Positions 32,720 to 40,684 of a stretch of 58,235 nt of DNA are shown in pieces. Made by a program: the position numbers and the translations under genes. The notes under the pieces were generated by a model, which saw only the letters and a list, made by a program, of their open reading frames with translations, had not been told where the DNA came from and did not search any database. The first letter of the stretch is position 1. Each line of letters begins with the position of its first letter. The stretch comes from Nitrospirota bacterium (GTDB taxonomy: Bacteria; Nitrospirota; Thermodesulfovibrionia; Thermodesulfovibrionales; JdFR-88), in NCBI GenBank assembly GCA_014874185.1, contig JACWAF010000030.1, positions 1 to 58,235 on the forward strand, in the 5' to 3' direction.

Positions 32720-33877
32720 ATGGACTACTTCCTTAACGAAGACCAGTTGATGATAAGAGACCTCGCGCGGCAAATAGCCGAAGAAAAAGTGGTTCCGGTA
32801 CGCGAGGAATTGGACGAGAAGGAAAAATTCCCCTGGGAGATAATGAAGGTGCTGGCCCAGAGCGACCTCTTCGGGCTGTTCATCCCTGAGGAGTACGGCG
32901 GGCTTGGGAAGGGCTCGCTGGAGCTTGCAATCGCCGTGGAAGAGTTATCTAAAGCCTGTGTGGGCGTGTCCACAACCTATGCGGCTAACGCCCTTGGCAC
33001 CTACCCCATCCTCCTCTTCGGGACGGACGAGCAGAAGAAAAAATACCTCCCTGATATAGCGGCCGGAAAGAGGCTTGTTGCCTTCGGCCTCACCGAGGCC
33101 AATGCCGGAAGCGATGCTGGCGGCATACAGACCACGGCCAGGCTGGACGGGGACTCTTACGTGCTTAACGGCACGAAACAGTGGATAACAAACGGCGGCG
33201 AGGCCGAAATATATACGATAATCGCCATAACGGACCGCGGCAAGGGCGCGCGCGGGGCATCGGCCTTCATAGTGGAAAAAGACACCCCCGGCTTCACTTT
33301 CGGCAAGAAGGAGAAGAAGATGGGCATCCGCTGCTCGGCCACCCGCGAGCTTGTCTTCGAGGACTGCCGCATACCCAGAGAGAACATACTTGCCCGCGAG
33401 GGGATGGGCTTCATAGTGGCCATGAAGACGCTGGACAGCTCGCGCGTGGGCGTGGGTGCCCAGGGCCTGGGCGTTGCCCAGGGCGCGCTTAATGAGGCGA
33501 TAAAGTTCGCCAGGCAGCGCGTGCAGTTTGGTCATCCGATAATAAGCTTCCAGGCCATCCAGCACATGATCGCCGATATGGCAACGGAGATAGAAGCGGC
33601 ACGGGCGCTGGTCTATTCGGTGGCCCGCTTCATAGACAGCGGCGCGAAAGACGTTACAAAGGTGTCCGCGATGGCAAAGCTCTTTGCCACCGATATGGGG
33701 ATGAGGGTCACCACCAACGCCGTGCAGGTTATGGGCGGCTCCGGCTATATGAAGGAATACCCGGTGGAGAAGATGATGCGCGACGCCAAGATCCTCCAGA
33801 TATACGAGGGCACCAACCAGATACAAAGGAACGTTATCGCGCAGAACATCATAAAAGAGGCCGCGAAAGGGAAATAG
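32720..33877 (+). CDS. Acyl-CoA dehydrogenase
   Basis: FAD enzyme that oxidises acyl-CoA to enoyl-CoA (or runs in reverse) and passes electrons to ETF, whose genes follow immediately. 385 residues, normal length. Motifs: GLTEANAGSDAGG (FAD/substrate loop), ITNGGEAEIYTIIA, QFGHPIISFQAIQHMIADMA, and the catalytic Glu near the C-terminus in YEGTNQIQRNVIAQ, as in butyryl-CoA and short-chain types. GAGGGGAG precedes the start. It abuts etfB directly. This set (bcd-etfB-Fd-etfA) resembles butyryl-CoA or caffeyl-CoA dehydrogenase/ETF complexes of anaerobes; chain length preference cannot be read from sequence by eye. Confidence 0.93.
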   Translation: MDYFLNEDQLMIRDLARQIAEEKVVPVREELDEKEKFPWEIMKVLAQSDLFGLFIPEEYGGLGKGSLELAIAVEELSKACVGVSTTYAANALGTYPILLFGTDEQKKKYLPDIAAGKRLVAFGLTEANAGSDAGGIQTTARLDGDSYVLNGTKQWITNGGEAEIYTIIAITDRGKGARGASAFIVEKDTPGFTFGKKEKKMGIRCSATRELVFEDCRIPRENILAREGMGFIVAMKTLDSSRVGVGAQGLGVAQGALNEAIKFARQRVQFGHPIISFQAIQHMIADMATEIEAARALVYSVARFIDSGAKDVTKVSAMAKLFATDMGMRVTTNAVQVMGGSGYMKEYPVEKMMRDAKILQIYEGTNQIQRNVIAQNIIKEAAKGK

Positions 33878-34660
33878 ATGCACATAGTGGTTTGCATAAA
33901 GCAGGTCCCCGACACGGCCGAGGTGCGGATAAACCAGGAAACGGGCACCCTCATCCGCGAGGGCGTGCCAAGCATCATAAATCCTTATGACATGCATGCC
34001 ATAGAGGCCGCCCTCTGGATAAAAGAGCAGAAAGGCGGCAAGGTCACCGTGCTCACGATGGGGCCGCCCCAGGCCGAGGCCGCACTGAGAGAGGCCATAT
34101 CAATGGGCGCGGACGACGGGGTGCTGCTTACAGGAAGGGAGTTCGCGGGCTCGGACACGCTTGCCACTTCCTTTTCGCTGGCAAGCGCGATTAAAAAACT
34201 TCAGGTGGATATGGTAATCTGCGGCAAGCAGGCCATAGACGGCGACACGGCGCAGGTGGGCCCCGAAGTGGCGGAATTCCTCAATATCCCGCATATCTCT
34301 TATGTGAGAAAGATAAACGAGATAACCGATGGCGGCATCAAGGTGGAACGGCTGATGGACGAGGGCTTCGATCTTGTGGAGTCCACCCTCCCCGTCCTTC
34401 TGACCGTGGTAAGGGAACTCAATCAGCCGAGGCTCCCCTCTTTAAAGGGGAAGATGAACGCGAAAAAGGCGGAGATCAAAAAGTTAGGCGGGCCGGAGAT
34501 CGGGGCCCCAACCGAGAGGCTTGGTTTTTCGGGCTCGCCAACGCAGGTGAAAAGGATATTCACACCGGAACCCCGAATCGGAAGGAGCATGATAGAGGGC
34601 ACGCCCGCCGAGCAGGTGGAGGCCCTTTTGAAGATACTCATAGAGAGGAAGTGCGTTTAG
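33878..34660 (+). CDS. etfB: Electron transfer flavoprotein, beta subunit
   Basis: 260 residues. Beta subunit of ETF; with EtfA it holds FAD (and in bifurcating forms a second FAD in EtfB). N-terminal HIVVCIKQVPDTAEVRI, then DMHAIEAALWIKEQKGG and VTVLTMGPPQAEAALREA are conserved. ICGKQAIDGDTAQVGPEVAE is the nucleotide/FAD-binding signature, and the end KEIL-type LLKILIERKC completes it. No spacing from the acyl-CoA dehydrogenase stop, so the genes are co-transcribed. NADH-binding residues that would mark a bifurcating EtfB cannot be judged reliably by eye. Confidence 0.95.
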   Translation: MHIVVCIKQVPDTAEVRINQETGTLIREGVPSIINPYDMHAIEAALWIKEQKGGKVTVLTMGPPQAEAALREAISMGADDGVLLTGREFAGSDTLATSFSLASAIKKLQVDMVICGKQAIDGDTAQVGPEVAEFLNIPHISYVRKINEITDGGIKVERLMDEGFDLVESTLPVLLTVVRELNQPRLPSLKGKMNAKKAEIKKLGGPEIGAPTERLGFSGSPTQVKRIFTPEPRIGRSMIEGTPAEQVEALLKILIERKCV

Positions 34661-34667
34661 AGAAGTG

Positions 34668-34832
34668 ATGTCCATCGACCGGGAAATATGCACCTCCTGT
34701 AAGAGCTGCCTTGGCGTATGCCCGCACGAGGCAATTGAGATGAAAGACGGCAAGACATCTGTGAACGAGTACTGCCAGTCTTGCAAGATATGCATCGCCG
34801 CCTGCCCCGAAGGGGCCATAAAGGCGCAATAA
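34668..34832 (+). CDS. Small 2[4Fe-4S] ferredoxin
   Basis: 54 residues, and easily missed because of its size. MSIDREICTSCKSCLGVCPH opens with CxxCxxCxxxCP and the second cluster is CQSCKICIAACP; the eight Cys of two [4Fe-4S] clusters are present. It lies seven bases after etfB and twelve before etfA. Its sequence closely parallels the N-terminal ferredoxin domain of the downstream EtfA, suggesting a duplication. It is probably the electron acceptor or a relay for the ETF complex. The ATG at 34668 is preferred over the GTG at 34665. Confidence 0.87.
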   Translation: MSIDREICTSCKSCLGVCPHEAIEMKDGKTSVNEYCQSCKICIAACPEGAIKAQ

Positions 34833-34844
34833 CGGAGAGTTCTT

Positions 34845-36044
34845 ATGCCTGTAAAGATAGATAGGGATAAATGCAGCGGGTGCGAGTCCTGCCTGGCCGT
34901 ATGCCCTTACGAGTCCATCGTGATGAAAGAGGGCAAGGCGTTCATAAACGAGTTCTGCCAGATGTGCAAGACCTGCCTGGAGGTCTGCCCCGAGGGCGCG
35001 ATAAAGGAAATCATCGAGACAAAGCCCTCCGGTGTGGCTATGGACAACCTGGACGACTACAAGGGCGTCTGGATTTTTGCCGAGCAGAGGGACGGGATCG
35101 TGGCCCCGGTGGCAAACGAACTTCTCGGCGCGGGGCGCAGGCTTGCAGGAAGGCTTCAGGTGGAACTCTCGGCCGTCCTCTTCGGGGCCGATGCGGCCCA
35201 GGCCGAAGAGCTTATTAAATGGGGCGCGGACAAGGTCTACTTCTGCGAGAGCGAGCTCTTTAAAAAATTTAACGACGAACCGTACTCAAACCTGCTCTCG
35301 AAATTGATTGATACTTACAAGCCCGAGGTGGTGCTTGCCGGGGCCACGGCGATAGGCAGGTCTTTCCTGCCCAGGGTGGCGGCAAGGCTGCGGTCGGGGC
35401 TGACCGCGGACTGCACATCTCTTGATGTGGAAGACGATTCCCGCAACCTGGTCCAGACACGCCCGGCCTACGGCGGAAACATCATGGCAAGCATACTCTG
35501 CCCCAGGACGCGCCCCCAGATGGCCACGGTGCGCCCGAAGGTGATGAAGAAGGGCGAGTACGATCCGGCCAGGAAGGGCGAGGTCATAAGAGTGGACGCG
35601 GACGGTATACCGTGCCGCACAAAGGTGCTGGAGGCGCACAGGGAGACATCCGGGCACAAGGTGAACCTTCAGGAGGCGGACGTGATCGTCTCTGGCGGAA
35701 GGGGCCTTAAAAGCGCTGAGGGGTTCAAGCTGCTCCACGAGCTTGCCTCTTTGATAAACGGCGCGGTGGGCTCCTCAAGGGCGGCCGTGGACGAGGGCTG
35801 GATACCTTACAGCCACCAGGTGGGCCAGACCGGAAAGACCGTCTGCCCGAAGCTCTATATCGCCTGCGGCATATCGGGCGCCGTGCAGCACCTGGTGGGG
35901 ATGCAGTCGTCCGATACGATAATAGCCATAAATAAAAACCCGGAGGCCCCCATCTTCAATGTGGCCAGTTACGGGCTCATAGGCGACCTGCACGAGATCG
36001 TCCCCCTCCTTATAAAAAAGATAAAAGAGCACAAGGAAAAATGA
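34845..36044 (+). CDS. etfA: Electron transfer flavoprotein alpha subunit with N-terminal ferredoxin domain
   Basis: 399 residues, about 70 longer than a plain EtfA. Residues 1-60 are a 2[4Fe-4S] ferredoxin: DKCSGCESCLAVCPYES and CQMCKTCLEVCPEGAI. The ETF alpha chain follows (from DNLDDYKGVWIFAE), with the FAD-binding domain at the end: SRAAVDEGWIPYSHQVGQTG, LYIACGISGAVQHLVGM, and TIIAINKNPEAPIF. EtfA with such a ferredoxin domain is known from caffeyl-CoA reductase and lactate dehydrogenase complexes of Acetobacterium that bifurcate electrons. By analogy this ETF exchanges electrons between acyl-CoA dehydrogenase, ferredoxin and NADH. Overlaps fabD by four bases (ATGA). Confidence 0.94.
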   Translation: MPVKIDRDKCSGCESCLAVCPYESIVMKEGKAFINEFCQMCKTCLEVCPEGAIKEIIETKPSGVAMDNLDDYKGVWIFAEQRDGIVAPVANELLGAGRRLAGRLQVELSAVLFGADAAQAEELIKWGADKVYFCESELFKKFNDEPYSNLLSKLIDTYKPEVVLAGATAIGRSFLPRVAARLRSGLTADCTSLDVEDDSRNLVQTRPAYGGNIMASILCPRTRPQMATVRPKVMKKGEYDPARKGEVIRVDADGIPCRTKVLEAHRETSGHKVNLQEADVIVSGGRGLKSAEGFKLLHELASLINGAVGSSRAAVDEGWIPYSHQVGQTGKTVCPKLYIACGISGAVQHLVGMQSSDTIIAINKNPEAPIFNVASYGLIGDLHEIVPLLIKKIKEHKEK

Positions 36045-36973
36045 AGATAGCCTTCTTGTTTCCCGGCCAGGGCTCGCAGGCCGTGGGGATGGGGAAAGAC
36101 CTGTTTGAGAACTTTCCGGAGGCCATGGCCGCATACGAAGAGGCGTCTTCCGTTCTGGGCTATGACGTTGCAAGGCTTTCATTCGAAGGGCCTGCGGAAG
36201 AACTTAACAAGACGGTTAAAACCCAGCCCGCACTGCTTACCGCCGGATACGCTGCATATAAGGTGCTCCGCTCAAAAAATGTAACCCCTTCCGTCCTCGC
36301 CGGGCACAGCCTGGGCGAATATACGGCGGCCGTCTGCGCGGGCGCGATCCCGTTTGCCTCCGCCCTCAGGATAACGGAGGCAAGAGGCAGGCTGATGCAG
36401 GAGGCCGTGCCCGAAGGCAGGGGGCTGATGGCGGCCGTACTCGGGCTGGAGCGCGGGAAGGTATCCGATGCGTGCAGGGCCGTAAAGAGCGGCTATGTGG
36501 AGCCTGCCAACTACAACTGCCCCGGCCAGATCGTCATCTCCGGTGGAAAGGAAGCGGTCCTTGAGGCCATGTCCATTCTGAAAGAGACCGGAGCGAAGAG
36601 GGTCATCCCGCTTCAGGTGAGTGTGCCATCGCACTGCAAGCTGATGGAGAAGGCCGCTGAGAGGCTGGCCGAATTCATACAGACGGAGACAGAAATAAAA
36701 TCCCCGTCCATTCCGATCGCTGGGAACGCTGATGCGGCCTTCCTGACTACGCCGGAGGGCATAAGGGCCGGGCTTATAAAACAGCTTTCAAACCCGGTGC
36801 TGTGGGAAGATTCGCTCAGGCTGATGAGGGAGTCCGGGATTGACGTCTTCATTGAGGCGGGCCCCGGAAAGGTGCTTTCGGGACTTATCAGAAAGACCCT
36901 TCCGGACTCCACGGTCCTGAACGTGGAAGACGGCGCGTCGCTTGAGAAGACCCTGGAGGCCCTGGGCCTCTAG
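36041..36973 (+). CDS. fabD: Malonyl-CoA:acyl carrier protein transacylase
   Basis: Moves malonyl groups from CoA to ACP in fatty acid synthesis. 310 residues. N-terminal AFLFPGQGSQAVGMGKDLF is diagnostic. Nucleophile Ser90 in LAGHSLGEYTA, catalytic His in VSVPSHCKLM, and the ending ETGPGKVLSGLIR-like EAGPGKVLSGLIRKT. ATG overlaps the etfA stop, so it is read with the acyl-CoA dehydrogenase/ETF operon, although other fab genes are absent. The link may be only transcriptional. A repeat follows its stop. Confidence 0.95.
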   Translation: MKIAFLFPGQGSQAVGMGKDLFENFPEAMAAYEEASSVLGYDVARLSFEGPAEELNKTVKTQPALLTAGYAAYKVLRSKNVTPSVLAGHSLGEYTAAVCAGAIPFASALRITEARGRLMQEAVPEGRGLMAAVLGLERGKVSDACRAVKSGYVEPANYNCPGQIVISGGKEAVLEAMSILKETGAKRVIPLQVSVPSHCKLMEKAAERLAEFIQTETEIKSPSIPIAGNADAAFLTTPEGIRAGLIKQLSNPVLWEDSLRLMRESGIDVFIEAGPGKVLSGLIRKTLPDSTVLNVEDGASLEKTLEALGL

Positions 36974-37002
36974 CTTAGCTGGCAGGCTGCTGAAAAACTT
37001 AC

Positions 37003-37092
37003 CCCTCACCCTCGCCCTACCTATGCCCCAGAAAATCTTCGATTTTCCGGGGACCCCGTTTCTCCCCCAAGGGAGGGGTTAGGGAGGGTGGA
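37003..37092. repeat. Composite repeat with 27-nt hairpin, partner of 30034
   Basis: Begins ACCCCTCACCCTCGCCCTACC, then a 27-nt hairpin (37026-37052; loop TTC, one A.C mismatch), ACCCCGTTTC, and CCCAAGGGAGGGGTTAGGGAGGG. Same architecture as 30034-30146. It lies between the convergent fabD and the small genes at 37120. Confidence 0.8.
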
Positions 37093-37119
37093 TTTGAGTA
37101 CTTCAGCCTGCCAGACTAG

Positions 37120-37317
37120 TTAGATTGCGTCTATCTCCTTCAAGGGCCATATCTCTATCTGGCTCTTTGTCCAGACCCGCACGGCCTCGGCCCTCTCCCT
37201 GCTTGCGATTTCGTATTCGCGGTGTTTGGAACTCAAGAGCCCCCAGTCTATTACGATACCCCTCTTGTTCAAACGGGTATGCCTGATCACAAGCCCTCTT
37301 TTGAGTTTTCGCTTCAA
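37120..37317 (-). CDS. Small basic protein, unknown function
   Basis: 65 residues, rich in Arg and Lys at the N-terminus (KRKLKRGLVIRHTRLNKRG) and aromatic near the end (RVWTKSQIEIWPLKEIDAI). TTG start shares TTGA with the stop of the upstream gene, so the two are translationally coupled; this coupling is the main reason to accept it as real. No family is recognised. The basic N-terminus could bind nucleic acid or an acidic partner. Confidence 0.55.
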   Translation of the reverse strand: MKRKLKRGLVIRHTRLNKRGIVIDWGLLSSKHREYEIASRERAEAVRVWTKSQIEIWPLKEIDAI

Positions 37318-37544
37318 TGCGACATCCCGGCTGATTCCTTTTCATCTTCGTTTGGCTGACGTGTGTAGTTTGCAAAGAGGGCCAGAAGTTTCCGCTTGTC
37401 CTTATTGCTCAGCCCTGCCAGCTCAGCGGCCAGTTCGAAGCCCTCGCCGCTGAAGAACTCCAGGCTGCCCTCTCTGTGCTCCCTGTGCCAGAGGTCTTCG
37501 ATAGACTGAAGTATGATAGACTCGGCAAGTGTCCTTATATCCAT
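37314..37544 (-). CDS. Small acidic-helical protein, unknown function
   Basis: 76 residues with a strong ribosome site (AGGAGGGGAAAG before the ATG at 37544). Predicted mostly alpha-helical: SIILQSIEDLWHREHREGSL, then FELAAELAGLSNKDKRKLLA. The C-terminal 17 residues are polar. No family recognised. Coupled to the 65-residue gene through a TTGA overlap. The 196-bp region upstream (37545-37740) holds no gene and no clear promoter that I can see. Confidence 0.72.
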   Translation of the reverse strand: MDIRTLAESIILQSIEDLWHREHREGSLEFFSGEGFELAAELAGLSNKDKRKLLALFANYTRQPNEDEKESAGMSH

Positions 37545-37740
37545 CTTTCCCCTCCTGGAGAGAGAAAGGAATCCTTATGAATCACCTCGCCTGTAAATTA
37601 GTTTATGGAAAAGGATTCAAAACCGAATAATTGATTCTCCCATAATCCGCAGGGGCAAATCTTGGCGGATCTTGCGCAAAAACCTTCCGGATTTGGCGTA
37701 AATTGCGCGCTGCGGGCCGAAATTGCTTTCCGGGTTGAAA

Positions 37741-38058
37741 TTATTTGCCCAGGACATCCTCCATCCAGGATATGGCTGCGGCCACTTTGGGGAAACCTAT
37801 GGTGCTGGTAAGCAGAAGCAGGGTATGGTAAAGCTCATCTTCGGTGGCCCCGGCCAGCATCGCCCGCCTGGCATGAGAATGCACCGCGCCTTCGGAAAAA
37901 TGGGCCGCCGCCCCGGCAAGCTGCACCAGGTTGGCTGTTTTGTCATCCAGCGGCCCGGACGTTCTTGCCGCCTCGCCCAGGTTGTCCAGGGCCTCGAAAT
38001 AATGGCCGAATCTCGTCCTCAGCTTGCTGTAATGCTCCGGGAGACACTTGATGTCCAT
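37741..38058 (-). CDS. Carboxymuconolactone decarboxylase/AhpD-like protein
   Basis: 105 residues of the CMD fold (all-helical, usually hexameric). Segments TANLVQLAGAAAHFSEGAVH, RRAMLAGATEDELYHTLLLL and STIGFPKVAAAISWMEDVL match the family core. The redox CxxC of AhpD is absent: the corresponding stretch reads EGAVHSHARRA, so peroxidase-type disulfide chemistry is not expected. Such CysxxCys-less members are of unknown function, sometimes decarboxylase-like. Strong GGAGG before ATG 38058. It is the last gene after FprA and the iron-sulfur flavoprotein, 15 bp from the latter, all on one strand. Confidence 0.85.
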   Translation of the reverse strand: MDIKCLPEHYSKLRTRFGHYFEALDNLGEAARTSGPLDDKTANLVQLAGAAAHFSEGAVHSHARRAMLAGATEDELYHTLLLLTSTIGFPKVAAAISWMEDVLGK

Positions 38059-38073
38059 GACTGACCCTCCTTT

Positions 38074-38643
38074 TCAGTTTAAGAGTTCAAGGCCCGCCTC
38101 ATAGCACTCCCGCAGGGCTTCCGGCCTCTTCAGGATGGCCCCCTTCTCGTCCACGCCCATGTAGCCCCGTGTCTTATGCTCTTGCACGCTTATCGTCCTG
38201 AAGAAGGCCTTTGCGGTTGCCTCCGAACACGTAAGCCCCTCTTTCCACTCTGTGCCGCCAACCACTATGAAAAGCCCCTTCCTCCCGTTCGGCCCCGGCT
38301 GGATGGGACGCTTCAGGAGGTATTTCTCGCACCAGAAGGCCTGGCAACGGTCTATCATCGCCTTGGCCTGGGCGCTCACGCCATGGAAAAATATCGGGCT
38401 TGCCAGGATAAACCTCTCGCATTCGCGTATCGCCGGATAAATCCTGCACATCTCGTCATCCACCGTGCAGACGCCCGTGTCCTCGCAGGCGCCGCAGTTC
38501 TGGCACGGCCTTATCTTCATCAGGTTCAGCTTGAAATCAAAGACCTCGCCGCCTTTTTCAGCCACCCCCCTGATCGCTTCCTTCAAAAGCGTTTCCGTAT
38601 TGCCCCCCGGCCTGGGGCTGCCATGGAAGACGGCCACTTTCAC
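38074..38643 (-). CDS. Iron-sulfur flavoprotein (NADPH-dependent FMN reductase family)
   Basis: 189 residues. Flavodoxin-like fold: VAVFHGSPRPGGNTETLLKE is the FMN phosphate loop, and FILASPIFFHGVSAQAKAMID the second FMN loop. A compact [4Fe-4S] motif CQNCGACEDTGVC (Cys47, 50, 53, 59) is inserted after the second strand, as in the ISF proteins of anaerobes, which are linked to oxygen and peroxide reduction. The GTG start overlaps the fprA stop (GTGA), so it is translationally coupled to the flavodiiron gene, supporting an electron-donor or companion role in oxygen detoxification. Confidence 0.9.
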   Translation of the reverse strand: MKVAVFHGSPRPGGNTETLLKEAIRGVAEKGGEVFDFKLNLMKIRPCQNCGACEDTGVCTVDDEMCRIYPAIRECERFILASPIFFHGVSAQAKAMIDRCQAFWCEKYLLKRPIQPGPNGRKGLFIVVGGTEWKEGLTCSEATAKAFFRTISVQEHKTRGYMGVDEKGAILKRPEALRECYEAGLELLN

Positions 38644-39857
38644 TGGAATTTCTTATGGTATTCCCTGACCGTCTGTGCAAACTTCCGGCCAAAATCGTAT
38701 GCGTTGTTCTGCTCGGGCATGGAGGGCTTGTAGTTGGTCTGGATGTTCTCTTCGTAGATATCGAGCTTCATCTCCCTGAAATATTCAAGTATCTCCTTCA
38801 CGGCCCCTCCCGCCCAGCCGTAAGTGCCGAACGCCCCGGCCATGCGGTTGCGGGGGCGGAGCCCTTTCAGATACATGAGGAACTGCCCCACATAGGGATA
38901 AATCGTATTGTTCAGGGTGGGGGAGCCCACCAGGCATGCCCTTGCGCGCCAGAACTCCTTGATTGCAATTGATGTGGGCGTGGCCCGCAGTTTTATCACC
39001 CTGCAGTCAATGCCCTCGTCGATTATTCCCTGCATCAGGGGCTGGGCCATCTTGCCGGTGCCTCCCCACATGGTGTCGTAAACAATAACCACCCTCTCGT
39101 CGCACCTGCCCTCTATCATGTCCCTGTACATCCGGATGACCCTGCCGGGGTCCTTCCTCCAGATTATGCCGTGGTCCGGGGCTATCATGTCGATCTCCAG
39201 CCCCAGTTTATCCAACTCGGCCAGTTTGTTTTTTATGACCGCGCCAAAGGGCATCAGGATATTGGCGTAATAGTCCCACACCGCGTCTTCAAGCTCGGCC
39301 TCGGAGGCGCAGAGGACGAATTCGTCATCAAAGCGCTGGGTGGAGGCCAGGTGCTGGCCGAAGCCGTCCTGGCTTATCAGGACCCTGTCCTCCTTGACAT
39401 ACGTCATCATGCTGTCCGGCCAGTGTATCATGGGGGTTTCGATGAAGAGCAATGTCCTTTTGCCCGCCTTCAGCGTGTCCCCGGTCTTCACGATTTTAAA
39501 ATTCCACTTCGATGTGTCGTGGAACCTTTCGAGCCCCTGTTTCGCTTTCTGCGTGCAGTATATGGGAATGCCCGGCATTAGCTCCATAAGCCTTGCAAGC
39601 CCCCCGCCGTGGTCCGGCTCTATATGGTTTACCACCATGTGCCTGATCCTTGAAAAATCAGCGAGTGAGCTTATGCTCTGTATGCTGGTGTCTATAAAGT
39701 CTGTCTTGACGGCGTCCACCAGGACGGGCTCGTCGTCCAGGATAAGGTAGTTATTGTAAGTGGAGCCTTTCGGGGTGATGTAGCCGTGGAAATCCCTTAT
39801 GGCCCAATCGATGGCTCCTACCCAGAAAAGGCCCGGCTTCAGTTCGACAGGTTTCAT
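38640..39857 (-). CDS. fprA: A-type flavoprotein (flavodiiron O2/NO reductase)
   Basis: 405 residues. Reduces oxygen to water or NO to N2O in the cytoplasm of anaerobes. N-terminal metallo-beta-lactamase-like domain with di-iron ligands in HMVVNHIEPDHGGG (His78, Glu80, Asp82, His83), and further His in the segments after IAPDHGIIWRKDPG. C-terminal flavodoxin domain starts near residue 255 with VVIVYDTMWGGTGKMAQPL. No rubredoxin or extra domains. The start is the ATG at 39857 with AAGGAGAG eight bases upstream; longer frames extend into sequence without coding character. First of three genes: fprA, iron-sulfur flavoprotein, CMD protein. Confidence 0.95.
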   Translation of the reverse strand: MKPVELKPGLFWVGAIDWAIRDFHGYITPKGSTYNNYLILDDEPVLVDAVKTDFIDTSIQSISSLADFSRIRHMVVNHIEPDHGGGLARLMELMPGIPIYCTQKAKQGLERFHDTSKWNFKIVKTGDTLKAGKRTLLFIETPMIHWPDSMMTYVKEDRVLISQDGFGQHLASTQRFDDEFVLCASEAELEDAVWDYYANILMPFGAVIKNKLAELDKLGLEIDMIAPDHGIIWRKDPGRVIRMYRDMIEGRCDERVVIVYDTMWGGTGKMAQPLMQGIIDEGIDCRVIKLRATPTSIAIKEFWRARACLVGSPTLNNTIYPYVGQFLMYLKGLRPRNRMAGAFGTYGWAGGAVKEILEYFREMKLDIYEENIQTNYKPSMPEQNNAYDFGRKFAQTVREYHKKFQ

Positions 39858-40006
39858 TCGCTCTCCTTTCAAGGTCCGTCCTAAGTCATATATTAGCAGG
39901 TTTGGCCTGTTTGCAAGAACCCCAGCCTGACCTCTCCTGTCTTCAGCCCTGCTTCTTGACTCTTGGGGGTGGGGGGAGTAAATTTGCACTAAGGAGTGCC
40001 CCTCTC

Positions 40007-40678
40007 ATGCGCTTTTCATTCAACGACAGAAGAGATGCGGGACTCCGGCTTGCGGAAAGGCTGGAGGGCCTCTTAAGTCAGGCCGAGCGAGACAATGCCA
40101 TAGTGCTTGCCCTGCCCCGGGGCGGGGCGGCGGTCGGGTTCGAAATCGCCTCCAGATTTGCAATTCCCCTGGATGTCCTCATAGTGCGCAAGATAGGGTT
40201 TCCGGGCCAGCCGGAGTTGGCCATAGGCGCCTGCGCTGAGACCGGCGGCATCTTCCTGAACCAATCCCTGATAGAAGCCTATGGCATATCCGGCGCCTAC
40301 ATCCGGGACGAGACGGAAAGATTGATGGGAGAGATAAAAAAGAGAGTGGATTTTTACCGCGGCGGAAGGGGGTTGCCCCCCCTGGGGGGCAAGACTGTCG
40401 TTCTGGCCGATGACGGAGTGGCCACGGGGGCAAGTTTCATGGCCGCGATAGACGCGATAAAGACCGAAAAGGCATCGAGGCTTATAGCCGCTTTGCCGGT
40501 AGCGCCCGCAAGGACGGCGCGGGAGATAAGAGAGGTCGTGGACGAGTTCGTATGCCTGGAGGAGCCCTCCGCCTTTGTCTCGGTGGGGGGATTTTACAGG
40601 GACTTCTCCCAGGTGACCGATGAAGAGGTAAAGGAACTCCTTCGAAAGGCCTCCGGTTTTTCCGGGGCAAGGAGGTAG
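40007..40678 (+). CDS. Phosphoribosyltransferase
   Basis: 223 residues, type I PRTase fold. The PRPP loop is TVVLADDGVATGASFMAAID, and the N-terminal VLALPRGGAAVGFEIASRF plus DVLIVRKIGFPGQPELAIGA is the characteristic hood of the Rv0571c-like subgroup. Substrate unknown; in Mycobacterium tuberculosis Rv0571c, as I recall, a similar domain is fused to a hydrolase. Here the hydrolase gene follows directly (6 bp away). ATG 40007 with AAGGAG upstream is preferred; longer frames lack support. Fusion elsewhere plus adjacency here suggest the pair acts together. Confidence 0.87.
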   Translation: MRFSFNDRRDAGLRLAERLEGLLSQAERDNAIVLALPRGGAAVGFEIASRFAIPLDVLIVRKIGFPGQPELAIGACAETGGIFLNQSLIEAYGISGAYIRDETERLMGEIKKRVDFYRGGRGLPPLGGKTVVLADDGVATGASFMAAIDAIKTEKASRLIAALPVAPARTAREIREVVDEFVCLEEPSAFVSVGGFYRDFSQVTDEEVKELLRKASGFSGARR

Positions 40679-40684
40679 CACATT

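Noticed and set aside
37120-37544. Named toxin-antitoxin system
   Set aside because: The gene layout is suggestive, but neither protein shows a toxin or DNA-binding family motif.
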